Origin: Lates calcarifer
Taxonomy: Eukaryota; Chordata; Actinopteri; Centropomidae
NCBI RefSeq assembly: GCF_001640805.2
Contig: NC_066856.1
Coordinates: forward strand, 19,097,212 to 19,161,211
Direction of reading: 5' to 3'
Length of the DNA stretch: 64,000 bases
In this document: positions 23,730 to 35,744 of the stretch, one piece after another
Position numbering within the stretch: position 1 is the stretch's first letter
Layout: the number at the start of each line of letters is the position of its first letter
The notes under the pieces: model-generated
Seen by the model: only the letters and a program-made list of their open reading frames with translations
What the model was told of the DNA's origin: nothing
Databases searched by the model: none
Program-made: the position numbers and the translations under genes

Positions 23730-25956
23730 CTATGCTTTTAAACCACTGTCACTGCCAATATTGTAGCCATTTTTGAATTATGAAAGAGAATCAACGGTTG
23801 GGTCTACTTTCTCACTACCTTAAAAAAAATGTAAAAACAAAATTTAAAGAAAGAGATGTTACCAATTGTTCTATGTGGCTGAACCTGTCTTCTCTTAAAA
23901 AGAAAAAATATACTTAAAGGGGATAAATTTTATCAACAGCTCGTCACGCGATTTTATTTGTCCATTGCTTTTAAAACAGAAATATGATTAATCTGTGACC
24001 GCCTCACAGTTGGCTAATTTACATATTAATGCGCCGAAAATCGCCACTCACGCCCTCAGCGCTCACGCCGTTTTGCGTTGCCTAGCAACCAGGTATCCCG
24101 CTGCCAAAGACCTATACAGCTTGGCGGAGGAATTAAAACTTGCAAAAATAACAATTTTAGGGAGTTTTTAGATCCTTTACTAAACCAAAAACACTAATAC
24201 CACACTGTAGAAACACTCTGTTACAGGTACAAATCTTACATTGAAGTAAAAGTATGTAGGTAGGACTGTGATAAGGGAAAGTGTTTAAAGTACTCAGTAC
24301 TAGAACAATGGCCTCTGGGACTGTGTAGTAATGTAAAAGCAGGATATTATTGTTGTGGTTGGTTGAAGTGGAGCTATCTGACTGCAGTTAACAATTAATT
24401 TCATCATGGATTAATCGGCAGATTGCTGAAACAGAGGGTCTGGCACAGGGGACCCACACACCCATTGGGCCCCTGGTCCTGTGCCCAGTAGGCCCATTCA
24501 GTAATCCATCCATGGAGACGCCCTTCACAATTACAATATTTACACCCTTTCTTGCTACAAACCTCGAAGTGAATAAAGAATATTAAAATCAGTAAATCAC
24601 ATCTGAGAATTTGGAGAGATTAAATATTTGCCATCTTTGCACGATAAAGGACTAAACTCATCATCACTGCAGTAACTTCAGCTGTTTCACAATAGTTAAG
24701 TGGTAAATACAGGACATGTACCTCAAATTTAAATACAGTACTTGGGCAAATGTACGTAAATTCCACCACTGCAACTACAAACAGCTGAACCAATATTTGC
24801 AATCATTGTTTTTGTTATAAATGACTGTTATCACCACTGTGTCTGCCCCCTCTCTCTCCCCCTCCCTCCCTCACGTGGATGCCTAATTTGGCGTGGCTCT
24901 CCAGCTCGTGTCAGAGCACACGTGCCAGGCACAAGCGAGCCCCAGCGGCGGCGTTACGTCACGGTTACAGCAAACAGGCTGCCTGCTGCTGTTGACATGT
25001 TATATGGGTCAGTGCTGTTTTCAGTCTGCTCACACACACTCACATGCAGGGTTCACTGAGTCATGGCAGATGGCAGAAATAAGTATAGACACTATATTAG
25101 AAATAAACTCATAAAACCAATCATGACCAAAAATATCACTGGCGTGCAATCTAAGAGGCTTTGGTCTTGGCTAAATTCATATTAGGAAGGTAGATATATT
25201 TCTTTTTTCAGTGATGTTACATGAAAACTACCAGTTTAAAAGTAATAATTAGGGTCTTTTTCTTCATTAGGTTGTTTCCAAGTATAAATCCCAAAGCATT
25301 TCTTTAAGTAACATTTGATTTTATACTGATCTTAACCTGGATTCTATAGTTTTGCTGTGGTATAATAATAAAAACTAGTTGATGCTGCATGGGGACAGAA
25401 AAAAGGTAATTTGGGTGTTCTGTCACAATAAAGAGAGAAAAAGAAATAAAAGAAAAAGGCCTAACAACTGAAATTAAAACTAGCCACTGTATTATAATCT
25501 GCAGAACTCATCTAAAACAAAGATAACACAGGATTTCCATCCTTGAGCAGCAACCTGGGACAACATATGATCTAAAAAAAAAACAGGTAACAGTATCAGT
25601 AAATGTCATTTTCAAGCCAATCGAGATGAAGAAGAGAAAGCCACAGAAAACAAGTCAGAGGTCAGGATCAGGTGCTGAGCTACAGCCCTGGAGATGCTGG
25701 ATGGAGATGGATTAACTCTTGCTGATAATGTTTTGTCTCCTATCTACTGACAAAAATAGCATCACAGCAGCCTTGTTGTCGTGCCCTGTCAACACCCAGT
25801 GGCCCTGGATGTTCTCAGCCTGCAGCTGTGAAGGACATTAGTCCAGTTAACCTCAGACCTCCTTCTACTTTAGCTCAATCTCGCCACCGTCAGACCGGCA
25901 CAAGAAGTGCGTTAGGCGCCTAAAAACCACTTTGCCAGGTCAGTGGAGTTAAGATC
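23730..25956. other. Spacer between map7d2 promoter and eif1ax 3' end
   Basis: No gene seen. It contains an X-box at 24077-24090 in a CpG-containing patch (24030-24120), then AT-rich sequence. A GC-richer patch lies at about 24890-24965, and purine-rich sequence at 25430-25460. Confidence 0.5.
24077..24090. promoter_or_regulatory. RFX X-box motif
   Basis: GTTGCCTAGCAACC is a near-perfect inverted repeat and matches the RFX consensus (GTNRCC, spacer 0-3, RGYAAC) with a one-base spacer. It lies about 450-580 bases upstream of the probable map7d2 first exon, inside a small CpG-rich patch in otherwise AT-rich spacer. Confidence 0.55.
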
Positions 25957-25962
25957 TTTATT
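25957..25962 (-). terminator. eif1ax: Candidate distal polyadenylation signal of eif1ax
   Basis: AATAAA on the minus strand, about 1.4 kb beyond the stop codon. A second hexamer lies nearer at 26663-26668. Long eIF1A 3' UTRs are known in vertebrates; which signal is used cannot be told. Confidence 0.35.
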
Positions 25963-26048
25963 GGAAACCCAGCCTTCAAACATCATAGTACATTTTTATT
26001 AATTCAGAGTTACAGCAACAACAGCAACAGGCCCCGTGTGGTCTAGAG

Positions 26049-26258
26049 CAGTGGTTCCCAAACTGAGGTGCTGGGCCCCCTCAGGGAACATGGGGACGTT
26101 TCCAGAGGGGGGAGGAAGAAGGAAAATAGATATAATGTACTGTAATATATATCACTGTTATTTGATTTTCTAGAGGTTCAGAGTAAAGTAAGACAGATGG
26201 CTCTGCTGTGAGGTTTTACTGGTGTGAATCTGTGGTGTAAAAAGTTCGGGAACCGCTG
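26049..26258. mobile_element. hAT-like MITE with target-site duplication
   Basis: The left end CAGTGGTTCCCAAACT and the right end AGTTCGGGAACCGCTG are inverted repeats (about 14 of 16). CAGTGGTTCCCAAAC is a typical hAT (Charlie-type) terminus. The flanks GTCTAGAG and GTCTAACG form an imperfect 8-bp target-site duplication, the size expected for hAT. It is 210 bp with no transposase, so non-autonomous. It lies in the presumed eif1ax 3' UTR. Confidence 0.75.
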
Positions 26259-27363
26259 GTCTAACGCGAGACAAGAGCGGCCGACCGGGCCGAGCTTCAC
26301 TGTGTGTTGAAGCCACAGAGCGAGCAGCGAAGAGTTCAAAACAGAACACGGAAAACAAAAAAACAAACACGAATAAGGGAAAAGCCACAGAAAAATACAT
26401 TTCTCTTTTTGATTTCAGGGGAAAGGGATCGCCTTCATTTGGCCACTGGTTCAGTTCAATTGGATTCGTTCTGAGTGGGACAGGACGTTGACAAAAATAA
26501 GAAACAGAGCCATACTCAGTGTTATTATCTTTCTTCTATCATTAAGAAACAGCTTTCAAACTGTCTTCAACTTTATAAACTATCTTACAGGCTACAGCTA
26601 CAATGATACGACTGCCAAAAAGAAAAAAAACTTAAAAAAAAAAAACACAAATGGTTTATCTTTTTATTGGCGAATCCAGAGATTCTGTACTTGTTGCTAA
26701 ATTCCACATAGTGTGAAATCAATATAAATACATTTTTAAAAGATGACGCATTTGGTGTGGGATATTTTGCAGTCATAGTATCGGCATCAGCCTCTACAAA
26801 ACAGTGAGTGTTTGGACTATATAGGAAAATAAAGAAGAAGAAGAAAGAATAACTCAGTGAAGGAAAAATGGCACATTCGCCATTTTGTTGATGTTAGAAG
26901 CAAAAAGGTAAAAATCTAGCAATGCTCCAGATATTCACCCCAAATATGATGCTGGTGATCAGCCTACTCTGATTCTCCAATCCAACTGCGTGAAGGCAGA
27001 AAGAGGAAACGGTCTGTGTCATCGTCAGTCGCCAGGCAGCCCGCTGCATCGCCCGCCCTCCAGTTGCTACGAGTGATAACTCAGACAGTCGTACTGAAGC
27101 AGCATCTCATTTTCATTCATCCTGACAATAAACTCAAAGTACTGATCTCTCTTTTTTTTTTTTTACCTCAAACAACAAAGATGTCTACTGATGGTAAACA
27201 AACTGGAATAAATTGAAACATACTGTATATTAATAAACTGTATTGGATTGGCATAGGCTGATCTTAATAAAAATAATTATTATCGGTGTGGTGTATCGGC
27301 TCAAAATATCCCAATCGGAGCATCTCTAGTAAAATCCCACCTTCCCCCTCTACAAGCAGGGCT

Positions 27364-30300
27364 TTAGATCTGAAAAAAAAAAAAGAGAAGAAACAGAATT
27401 ATTTCTACTTTTATTTTACAACACTTCTACACCTGAAAATATTCAGTTTACTCACATTAGACAAAGAAAAGTATTAAATATTTGCATTTGAAAGATGAAA
27501 ACCAGCTAATTTTTGTTTTTTCCCTTTGGAAAATGACTTAAACAATCAGCCAAAATACTGACACAATTAATGCATAATCAGATCAGTCAAATCTTGTTAT
27601 GTATCTTTATCAATAACAGTAACTGAAATCAATTTCAGATTACCTGCTTCTGTTTGGACATTTTTTGTTTTGCCTAAGTGATAAAATAAGATTTAGGAGA
27701 GGAATGAAGTTAAATAAATAAGAATAAAAAGAGTCAATCATTAACTTTAAAAGAGACTTACGTCATCAATGTCCTCATCATCATCGCCAATGTCATCGAA
27801 CTGGATCTCATCGTCGTCTCCGGGCCCGAAGGTGTCTGTCTCGTTGATTTTGGCTGCGAGGACGACGACGACAGAGTAAGACGTTAAAACAGGAAATACT
27901 ACACTACAGAATATGTCCATGGATCAGAAAATCTGAATCTTGCTGCTGCATTTCGATGAAATCAAAGTGGTGTGGATGCAAAATGCTGCACGTTAGAGGG
28001 AAAAGGTTCAGGAGAGTGAGGACCTCTGCTGTTTAAAGATGGGAACTGCAGGTTTTATTTTGCCAGTTCCACCTGTTCCTAAACTTACAGGAATACTACA
28101 ACAACATGAGCCTGGTATAAACAAGAAGCTACAGAGAACTGATGTGGTCTGAAGACCTTTAGACAGAGTTTATCTCAGTCCACACCAGGCTATAAATAAA
28201 TTCCTGGTCTTGTTTCACTACAGTTTTTGATCCAGCAGCTGTGTGTCTTTTTAACTCACCGTGCTCTGGCAGCTCTCCGTACGCTTTCAAACTGCGAGCC
28301 TCGTCTGCGTTGTACTTGAGGATGACGTCAGCTTTGTTATCCTGAAACACAAGTTATGATGTGAGACAGAGGCTGTGGCATCGACGACGTGTTTTATAGA
28401 TGGTGAGAGCGTCAGAAAAGACTGTGAAGCAAATTACACTTTACATCTGAAACACCATCACATCATGTGAGTATGAAGTGACTGTACAGTGACTTCAGAG
28501 CTGTTGACAAAGCCTGCAGATCTATGTAAAAGACTTTTGAGCTTTTAAGCTTTTTCAAGGCCGACACATACCCTGATCAAACTATGAAAAGCAAAACGAT
28601 TAAGTGAGAATGTATTAAAAAATCAATTAAGTGTCATGGAAACTGTCAAGGAAAACGCAGAAGTAGCAGTGGAGTGTGAGTGGTAGTTTAGTCGCTCCAC
28701 AGTTAAAATGCCCTGACAGCAACTCCACAGTCATCTGCAGTGGTAGCAAATCTAGATTTAGGAACTGTGACGAGAGACTTTTCTGCTGACCTGAGTGTGT
28801 CCTTGTACATAAGAGCTCAGTAGGTCAGAAATGAAACTTGGAGCACGTAAGATTAATCATTAAACATGACCTGGATGAGCAGCAGCAGACAAATGGATGA
28901 ATCAAATATGAATTTTACATGAGGTCAGGTCAGTTTTTGCTAAGAATCAAATACAAAAACGTTTTATAAGCAACATTTCTGCTTACAGGAGGCTAAAATA
29001 AATACATCTGACCTTTCGTAAGTGAACTTTAAATCTTTTTTAAAACCTTCTAGGGCCTTTTATGTTAAGGAAAGTGATATCAATGCTTTAAAGCTTTTTC
29101 AAGGTCTGCAGATATCCTGTAAAAGCCTGGAAGCTGCATTCTGCAGATAATGTATTGCTTTTTCACTAAGTGCTGAATACAGAGCTCTAATAATCAAGAC
29201 AGGGTCAAATGAAGGCATGAGTAACTTTCTTTAGCTCAGCTGTTGGAGAGTATCTCCTAAAAACACGACTGAATATCCTCTTGAACTTCAGATCTTAAAT
29301 AAGCCCCACATTTGAAACACTCCACTTCAAATCAAATAAAAACAGGCGCACTGCTTTGGATCAGTTTTTGTTGAAACTGAAACGAGTGTACGGTTTCAGC
29401 CGTCTATATCAGTAACAGTTTCCACAGACATTTTGCTGCTTTGATAAGTGCAGTGTAAACAGTCATCTGTGTCCTGTGTGAGTGACCAACACACACCTGG
29501 TAATCTCTCAGTCCGACCAGGATGATGTCTGACGTGTTAATCCAAACCTGGAGGAAAACAAAACAAAGCAGAGATTACAATACACTGCACTTTGTAACCC
29601 TCACACACACGGTCAGCTGAGTCCATGCTGCCACATTAACGGCGGCTGACTGACCATTGAGACCACGCTGATTCAGCACTACATCAGGGGGTTTCCTGTG
29701 TGTGTGTGTGTGTGTCGGTAGGGAAAAGGTGTGAGAGGACGGTCCGGACATTCCTACCTTTTTCCGGAGTTTTCCTCTGATGTGGCAGAGCCGCTTGGTG
29801 CCGTCAAAGCACATGGCCTCCAGACGTCCGTTCCCCAACATTTTAATCACCTGAGCATATTCTGGAAAACACGAGAGAGCAGGAGATGGTTAATTCAAGG
29901 TGATAAAATGAGCTGCAACGTCCATGATGGGGACATTCCAGCTGAGAAGATGTTTCAGTTCTACCAACAACACAGGAAGATAACAATAACACAGTGTGCA
30001 GGTCCTTCTCTTAAACACTGCTGGCTGGAGAACTGCCTGATTAATATAAAAACTATTAAAAAGCAAATAGGATAATGGCTTAAATGAAATAAAATACATA
30101 ATAAATGAAGTTTCCTGCAGCGTTTTGTAATTGAAGTGTTCCCCCTCAGCTGAAATAAAGGGCATATCTGCTAGCATCAGCAGAAATGACTGCATTTTTA
30201 TGGAATGTAATATCATCCATAAATTAAACTTCAGGGAAAATGAGCAGTGGTGCTACAGCACACAGCAAACGTCATGTATTTAATGAGTATGGTCTGTGTT

Positions 30301-32784
30301 TTAATAGTCATCTAGGGCAAAACTCGAAACATAATTCATGACAGAAAAGAGCAAAGTGCAAGACAAAAAGAGATGAGGAGAGGGAAGAGAAGAGGCCTCG
30401 GTATTAATGGATTCTGAATGGGAAGCTTCTACTGTCATAGCTGCACAAAAAAACAGAAAGAGAAAGTGGAGGAGTGTTTGGGGTGAAACGAGTGGAAACA
30501 ACAGCATTATTCTGGTCTTAGAATAGATATTTTTATTCACATGACATCCATGCAGCTCGCTGAAAAAGCCCAATGATATAAACAAACCCTGCGTATGTTT
30601 TCTTCCTGAATAATCTATTAATAATAGATTGACTGAATAATAATTTAATATATTTGCTGCTGAAAATTAGTTCCAGTTTCATTTCCACCAAAGCTTATGA
30701 TCCAAACCATGGAAATGCAAAATCCCTGGTTTGTGGCCTTACCATTTCTACTTCCTCGAAAATGTTCTTTAAAAACATACACAGTCCGATGTGATGCACA
30801 TGACCTAGACACTTAAACAGATGATTTGCAGAAAATGTGATAAATAAATATTCTCTGGAGGCTCTGTTCCCTGCTCCAAACAAGACTATGTGCATTAAGT
30901 GAGTGTAGCCTTTACAAGCAAAGCCTCCTCCACACACTGGGCTCACTTCCACTCTAACAGGGATTTTGGCAGCGCTGAGCTCTGCAGTCAAAGCTCTGAG
31001 CACCTCTGATTGCAGGCTGATGCTACCATCTAGTGAGGCTCTCTGTGACAATTTTGACTGGATGTCAATCAATCATGTCATATACTCCACCTCCTCTGTA
31101 CTGGATGTGTGTGTCATGATTTATTTCTAATAACTCTGCTACACAGATTCTCCTCCTCTGAGGAGCAGCAAACTCTGCCACTAAGCTGCCAGTTTGTTTA
31201 TAGCACAGCACACTGATGCTGAAATAACAAGTAAAAGAAAATAACAGTAACAAGTCTGACCATTAATTTATTGCTTCAGTCATTCATCAGGCAAAGATGC
31301 CAAACATTGTCCTCTCAGATGCAGATGCTTAAATTTACCACCACCTGAGAATCACCTGTTGGTAGATAAACTGATTAAGCTCTACACAGATGTGCAGGTT
31401 TGCTTCTTTCCTAGTTTTCACTATTGTAAATTAATTAGAACTTCAGCATATGGTGACTATGGTCCTAGTTTGTGCCCCTGATGTATCAAGTCACAGAGGT
31501 AACCATCTGTTTCTCTAGAACATAATTAACCAGGGAAATCTGAAACAAAAATCAAAAGACTTATCATTCAGCAGACTGAATTCTTTCTCATCCAGATGGT
31601 GATAAGTCACTTTGGGGATTTTAGAGCTATGCTCAAAGCAAGGCTAAGTTTTTTTAAGACACCCTTCTGGCATTTTTGGTTAATTATCTTTTTGAAAACC
31701 AGATGGTTACCCTAAAAGGAGACTACAATGACGACAGAGTTACTACAGCGCCTTGTGTTGACATAGTCAGACCAAACTCTACATTATTCCTGTTCTTCGT
31801 TTGGTTTTAAAAGGATGTGACTAAACACTTCATGGAAAAACACATAATTCCCTTTTGGTTTCTAACACAGTAATGCTATAAAGCAGTGGATCATTATTGA
31901 ACTGTTCCAGGTGTAACAGCTGGCTCTTCTCACCCAGGGTCAGGTCCAGTACTCACCCTGTCCATCCTCTTTGAACACCAGCTCTCTCTTCTCAGACTCA
32001 TTCTCGTTCTTTCCACGTCGCCGATTCTTTCCTCCTTTACCTGTTAACCGAGACAAGAATATATGAATTCACGCTTTACATTCATTCATTTTTATTTATC
32101 CTAGTCACTGGGTTAAAGGTCAGTGAATATAATCAGTTAGTCAACCTCAAGCCGTCTTTATTTCTACTTGGCACATTTCCTCCAAACATCATCGGCCCGT
32201 TAACGGTTATAAATATGACATTTATTTAATTATTTATCGGTCAGATAATGTCTGGAGACAGAAATGACAAGAAACTGTGGCTAACGCTTAAACTAACGTC
32301 ACGTTGCTAAATTATGCGCCATCCTAGCAATGTTACATTACACAGACACTCAAATTAAATCTCCATGTTAATACAATAAGCCGGTAAACAGTTATTTTAC
32401 CGCTATCAGGGGTTAATTACAGAGAAATAAAGATGTCACAGGCCAAACCGGGGTGGGGTTTAACTAGCAGCTAGCTAGTTAGCTGCGCCAGCTAGCAGCA
32501 GAACTACATTAGCCAACAGGCTCAGGGCGTTGAACAACTTTATCTGACCTACACTAACCCCATCACAATCCCGGGTAAATTCGTGTTTAGTGGCCGAGTT
32601 AGACGCAGACACCGTTAGCGGCTCGGTAAGAGAGTCTTACCGTGGTGCTAACTAGCGTTAGCCGCTCGGTGTCACGTTTTCACTGCGTGTGTTCTCCGCG
32701 GCGGGCTCGACACAATTAACCAAACACCGAAACACACACAAACGTTAACGCCTTCCTGTCTCTCTTACCTTTATTTTTGGGCAT
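27364..32784 (-). CDS. eif1ax: Eukaryotic translation initiation factor 1A (eIF1A)
   Basis: eIF1A binds the A site of the 40S ribosomal subunit, promotes scanning and start-codon choice with eIF1, and helps eIF5B join the subunits. Coding exons, 5' to 3': 32784-32769, 32040-31957, 29861-29758, 29547-29497, 28341-28260, 27853-27762, 27369-27364. They sum to 435 bases: 144 residues plus stop, exactly the human length, with all phases matching. The protein starts [20 protein letters not shown] (basic disordered tail), then the OB-fold with [20 protein letters not shown] and [16 protein letters not shown]. It ends in the acidic tail finishing DDDEDIDDI, the eIF5B-binding segment. The last exon carries only the final Ile codon and TAA after a TTTCAG acceptor. 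No frameshift. The promoter is CpG-rich with an NRF-1 site. Teleosts can have two copies; which one this is cannot be told. Confidence 0.97.
28853..28905. repeat. Short dispersed repeat shared with 839-888
   Basis: Both places contain TTAATCATTAAACATGACCT followed by GGATGRGCAGCAGC and AAATGG. This one is in an eif1ax intron, the other in the candidate bclaf3 5' intron. Confidence 0.6.
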
Positions 32785-32918
32785 ATTCTTTCACGCCTCG
32801 GTCACGATAATCCCGCTCGGTACAAACGACAAGCTGTTAGACAATAACTGTTTATAGTAGTCAGCGAAAGCGGAGATGTGAACTGAGCTAGCTAGCCACC
32901 GCTGTCTCAATGTCGGTC

Positions 32919-32930
32919 TGCGCATGCGCC
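32919..32930. promoter_or_regulatory. NRF-1 binding motif in the eif1ax / zinc-finger divergent promoter
   Basis: TGCGCATGCGCC matches the NRF-1 palindrome. It lies about 135 bases upstream of the eif1ax ATG and about 540 upstream of the divergent zinc-finger ATG. NRF-1 sites are common at CpG-rich housekeeping promoters. Confidence 0.65.
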
Positions 32931-33175
32931 CGCCAAGAAGTTCAAAATGCCTCTGCTTTATTGTAATAGGTGATTGTTAACAGAAACAAAAGCCATCTAC
33001 CTCCCAAATGCGCCATCTTATTGCTATCATTACAAAGGCTAACCAACGTGAAATAAAGTGTGAACGCTTCAAAGTTTGAATAATGGATTTTTTAATTTGT
33101 TTGGAGATTAAATGTCTCCAACAAAGTCGTTCATTTTTTACACCGACACTATTATTATTATGTTGTATTCCTCCG

Positions 33176-33192
33176 CGCCACCAGGGGGCGAC
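33176..33192 (+). promoter_or_regulatory. CTCF-like motif
   Basis: GCGCCACCAGGGGGCGAC contains the CTCF core CCACCAGGGGGCG, in the divergent promoter. Confidence 0.5.
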
Positions 33193-33470
33193 GTTTCCCT
33201 CCGAGCAGCTGTGCGGAGAAAAATTAGACATTTTGGGGGAGCTGCTCAGCTGCTGAACGAAGCCTCCCCTCCTGCACCAAGTAAACCTTGATCTTCGTCT
33301 CTTTCTGAACGTGTGCCTGTGCATTTCAGCTCTCCCGTTTCCCCCCGTTGAATAGCCAACTGGTGCAAAGTGAAAAAGATATTTCCGTGTGGAAGTTACA
33401 GTCGCATCTCGCTGGACATTAGCTGCCTTGTTTTGTTTTCACCGAATCTGGTCAACGAGGTTCGGCTGTG

Positions 33471-35606
33471 ATGGCTGACTTGAGCAGCGGGGTCGTGGTG
33501 AGTGTTTACACCGTCCTAACATCCATTTTTAAGTTCTACCACTAAATTATTACTAAGTTATATTTTGCACTAACTTTAAGTGCATATCCTGAATCGTAAA
33601 CATAAATAATACCAATAAATGGCTACTGCATGAGTTTTTGTAAGCATTATAAAATAACTGCTGCTATACATTTGTAAACAATCATTTTCTGGATGGAAAA
33701 AGCTGCTCTGATAAAAGCTTAGCTCAAGTTAAATGAGTAAATCTGTGTTATCTGGAGCAAAACCACGTTATATGTGACCCCAGAATTTATTGCTGTTGTT
33801 ATTATCAATAATAATGATAATAATTATTATTATTATCTGATTTATTTGCCACATATGATTCTGCATGCAATGTGTTCCAGTAACAGAGGTCAGGAAGATG
33901 CAAAAACCAGAGGAAGAAACATAAACAAACATACAAACATCTGACAAGCGTGAGCCAAATGTGTGATTATTATAATATATTGTATTCATCCTGTACATAT
34001 CAAAACAAAGATACAAAGTGTTTTCAGTGGTGAAAAAGCTTGATACAAACTCAGCTGCACAGTTTAATAAAATCATCCACAAATGAGTAGAGGAAATGGA
34101 ACTGAATAAAATACAACACAGTGACATAGCAGTGGATTATAAACATGTTATAGAGAGGAAAATAAAATTCAGGGTGGAAGAAAAAAAGAGGTGATTCAGA
34201 AGATAATATCATGAACTCCTTATACGATGAATGTAAGAGTTTGAACAGGAAGTTTTTCTAAGCACAGAAGGAGTGCAGATTGTGAAGCCTCCCAAGGCAA
34301 AGTAGTGATTTTTAATGATTTATCTGCTGCCTGAAAACAGAAAATGATATCTGTTTCTCGTGTCAGGCGTCTGCTGAGCACCCGGCAGTCCGAGGTGGAG
34401 CCGCAGGAAAAGCAACATCATCTAACGTCGCGTCAGGAAACGGAAACTGGGACGGAGCAGGTGGGATGGACCAGATAACGGTGGTGAGAATAGACGACAC
34501 CCACATCGCAGAGGAGCAGTCTCACGTCGGGGGGAAGCTCAAAGACGACGCCGTGGACTACTACGAGGTGGAGTACTCGATGCCCGCAGAGGAGGAGGTC
34601 GTGGCGGAGGAAGAGGAGGATGGAGTTTATGTTATAGAGTATTCAAACCCTGAGGAGGAGGGAGAGAGTTATCAGTTTACAATGTCTGTAGACAGATCGC
34701 TCCCAGCCAAAAAGCAGGTGGTTATACATCCGGCGGCGAGAGAAAACGCAGCAGCTCCTTCACCGGTGACGTCCAAACCGTCCAGACCGTCCAGGCCGAG
34801 GCAAGAGGTGAGGAAGAGGAAGATGGTACGAGAGGAGGAGGTCAAAGAGGAGGAAATAGTGAGCAATAAGAGCGTGTTAGAGCTCGGGGAGGACTACAAC
34901 GACATGATGGGCTCAGGTAAAAGTCAGCTGGTGTGCTCGCTGTGCCCGCCGCCCGGCAAGTTCTTCAAGAGAGCGTCGGGTCTGGCCTGTACATTTAAAA
35001 CAGATGCACCTCATGGAGGGGAAGAAGACGTTCTTCTGCACGTCCTGCAACCAAACTGTTCGCACTCAGATCGAGCTGGACGCACACACACGACGCCACG
35101 CCAACCAGGACGCCGTCTTCACCTGCCTCCTCTGCCCGGCGGAGACGGAAAACAAACCGGACGCGGCAGAGAAGACGGGGTTCAAAGGGTCGAAGTGGGG
35201 TCTGAGGAGACACCTGGAGAAGGAGCACCCGGGCGTCATCCCCCGCTGCGACATCTGCAACAAAGGCTTCAAGTCGCTCGTGTCGTACCTCGCCGATCAG
35301 TTCAGGCACGTCGGAGTGTCGCCGTTCTACTGCGCCAAGTGTCAGATCTACGAAATGACTGAGAGGGGTCTGAGCGTGCACATCAAAAACCACGACAAGA
35401 AGAAGAAGAAGCAGGAGCCGGCCGAGAACCACCTGCAGACGCTCGGCAGTCTCCGCCAGCGCCGAAAACTCAGCCACAGACGACTCCGACTTCTGACCTC
35501 CCAGATTCCACTGCTCTTTCTCTGTGTCAGTGTTTTTACAGTGAAGCAGCACCAGCTCAGTGACCTCCTCTCTGTCAGAGTCATGTCTGACATTATGCAT
35601 CTTTGA
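33471..35606 (+). CDS. C2H2 zinc-finger protein, unidentified, with an apparent frameshift
   Basis: Exon 1 (33471-33497) encodes MADLSSGVV and ends in a GTGAGT donor. Exon 2 starts at 34367 after a CGTGTCAG acceptor and keeps the frame. The N-terminal ~180 residues are acidic and low-complexity with a basic KRK patch. Finger 1 (CSLCPPPGKF...) is cut by one extra base at about 34988: before it the frame is that of 34367, after it the frame of 35004. The second frame holds fingers 2 (CTSC...HTRRH), 3 (CLLC, long insert, HLEKEH), 4 (CDICNKGF...) and 5 (CAKCQIYEMTERGLSVHIKNH), then a lysine run. The C-terminus after the lysine run is uncertain because a second frame is also open there. A DNA-binding nuclear role is likely from the fingers; the target is unknown. 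Human has no such gene at this place. I do not recognise the family. Confidence 0.75.
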
Positions 35607-35738
35607 CCGGTCTGAACCGAACATGACCGGTTATATATTTGACAGCCGGGGCTTTTATTTACCTCAGTGTCAGAGAGAATCAAGCTTTTATTTGGACCAG
35701 AAACTTTCAAAACTTCCCCTGTGTTGAGCTGTCGTCTT

Positions 35739-35744
35739 AATAAA
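35739..35744 (+). terminator. Polyadenylation signal of the zinc-finger gene
   Basis: AATAAA about 130 bases past the stop codon at 35606 on the plus strand. Confidence 0.6.

Larger units (their letters stand above)
32785..33470. promoter_or_regulatory. Divergent promoter region between eif1ax and the zinc-finger gene
   Basis: Only about 690 bases separate the two start codons, which point away from each other. The region contains the NRF-1 motif, a CTCF-like motif at 33176-33192, and CpG-rich ends. Shared regulation is plausible but not shown. Confidence 0.5.

Noticed and set aside
30695..31253. Minus-strand open frames in an eif1ax intron
   Set aside because: No acceptor/donor that fits eif1ax, whose exons already give a complete 144-residue protein. 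Likely an old repeat.
35387..35420. A second frameshift after the lysine run of the zinc-finger gene
   Set aside because: Both frames remain open for tens of codons after the AAG run and no conserved motif tells them apart, so no call was made.
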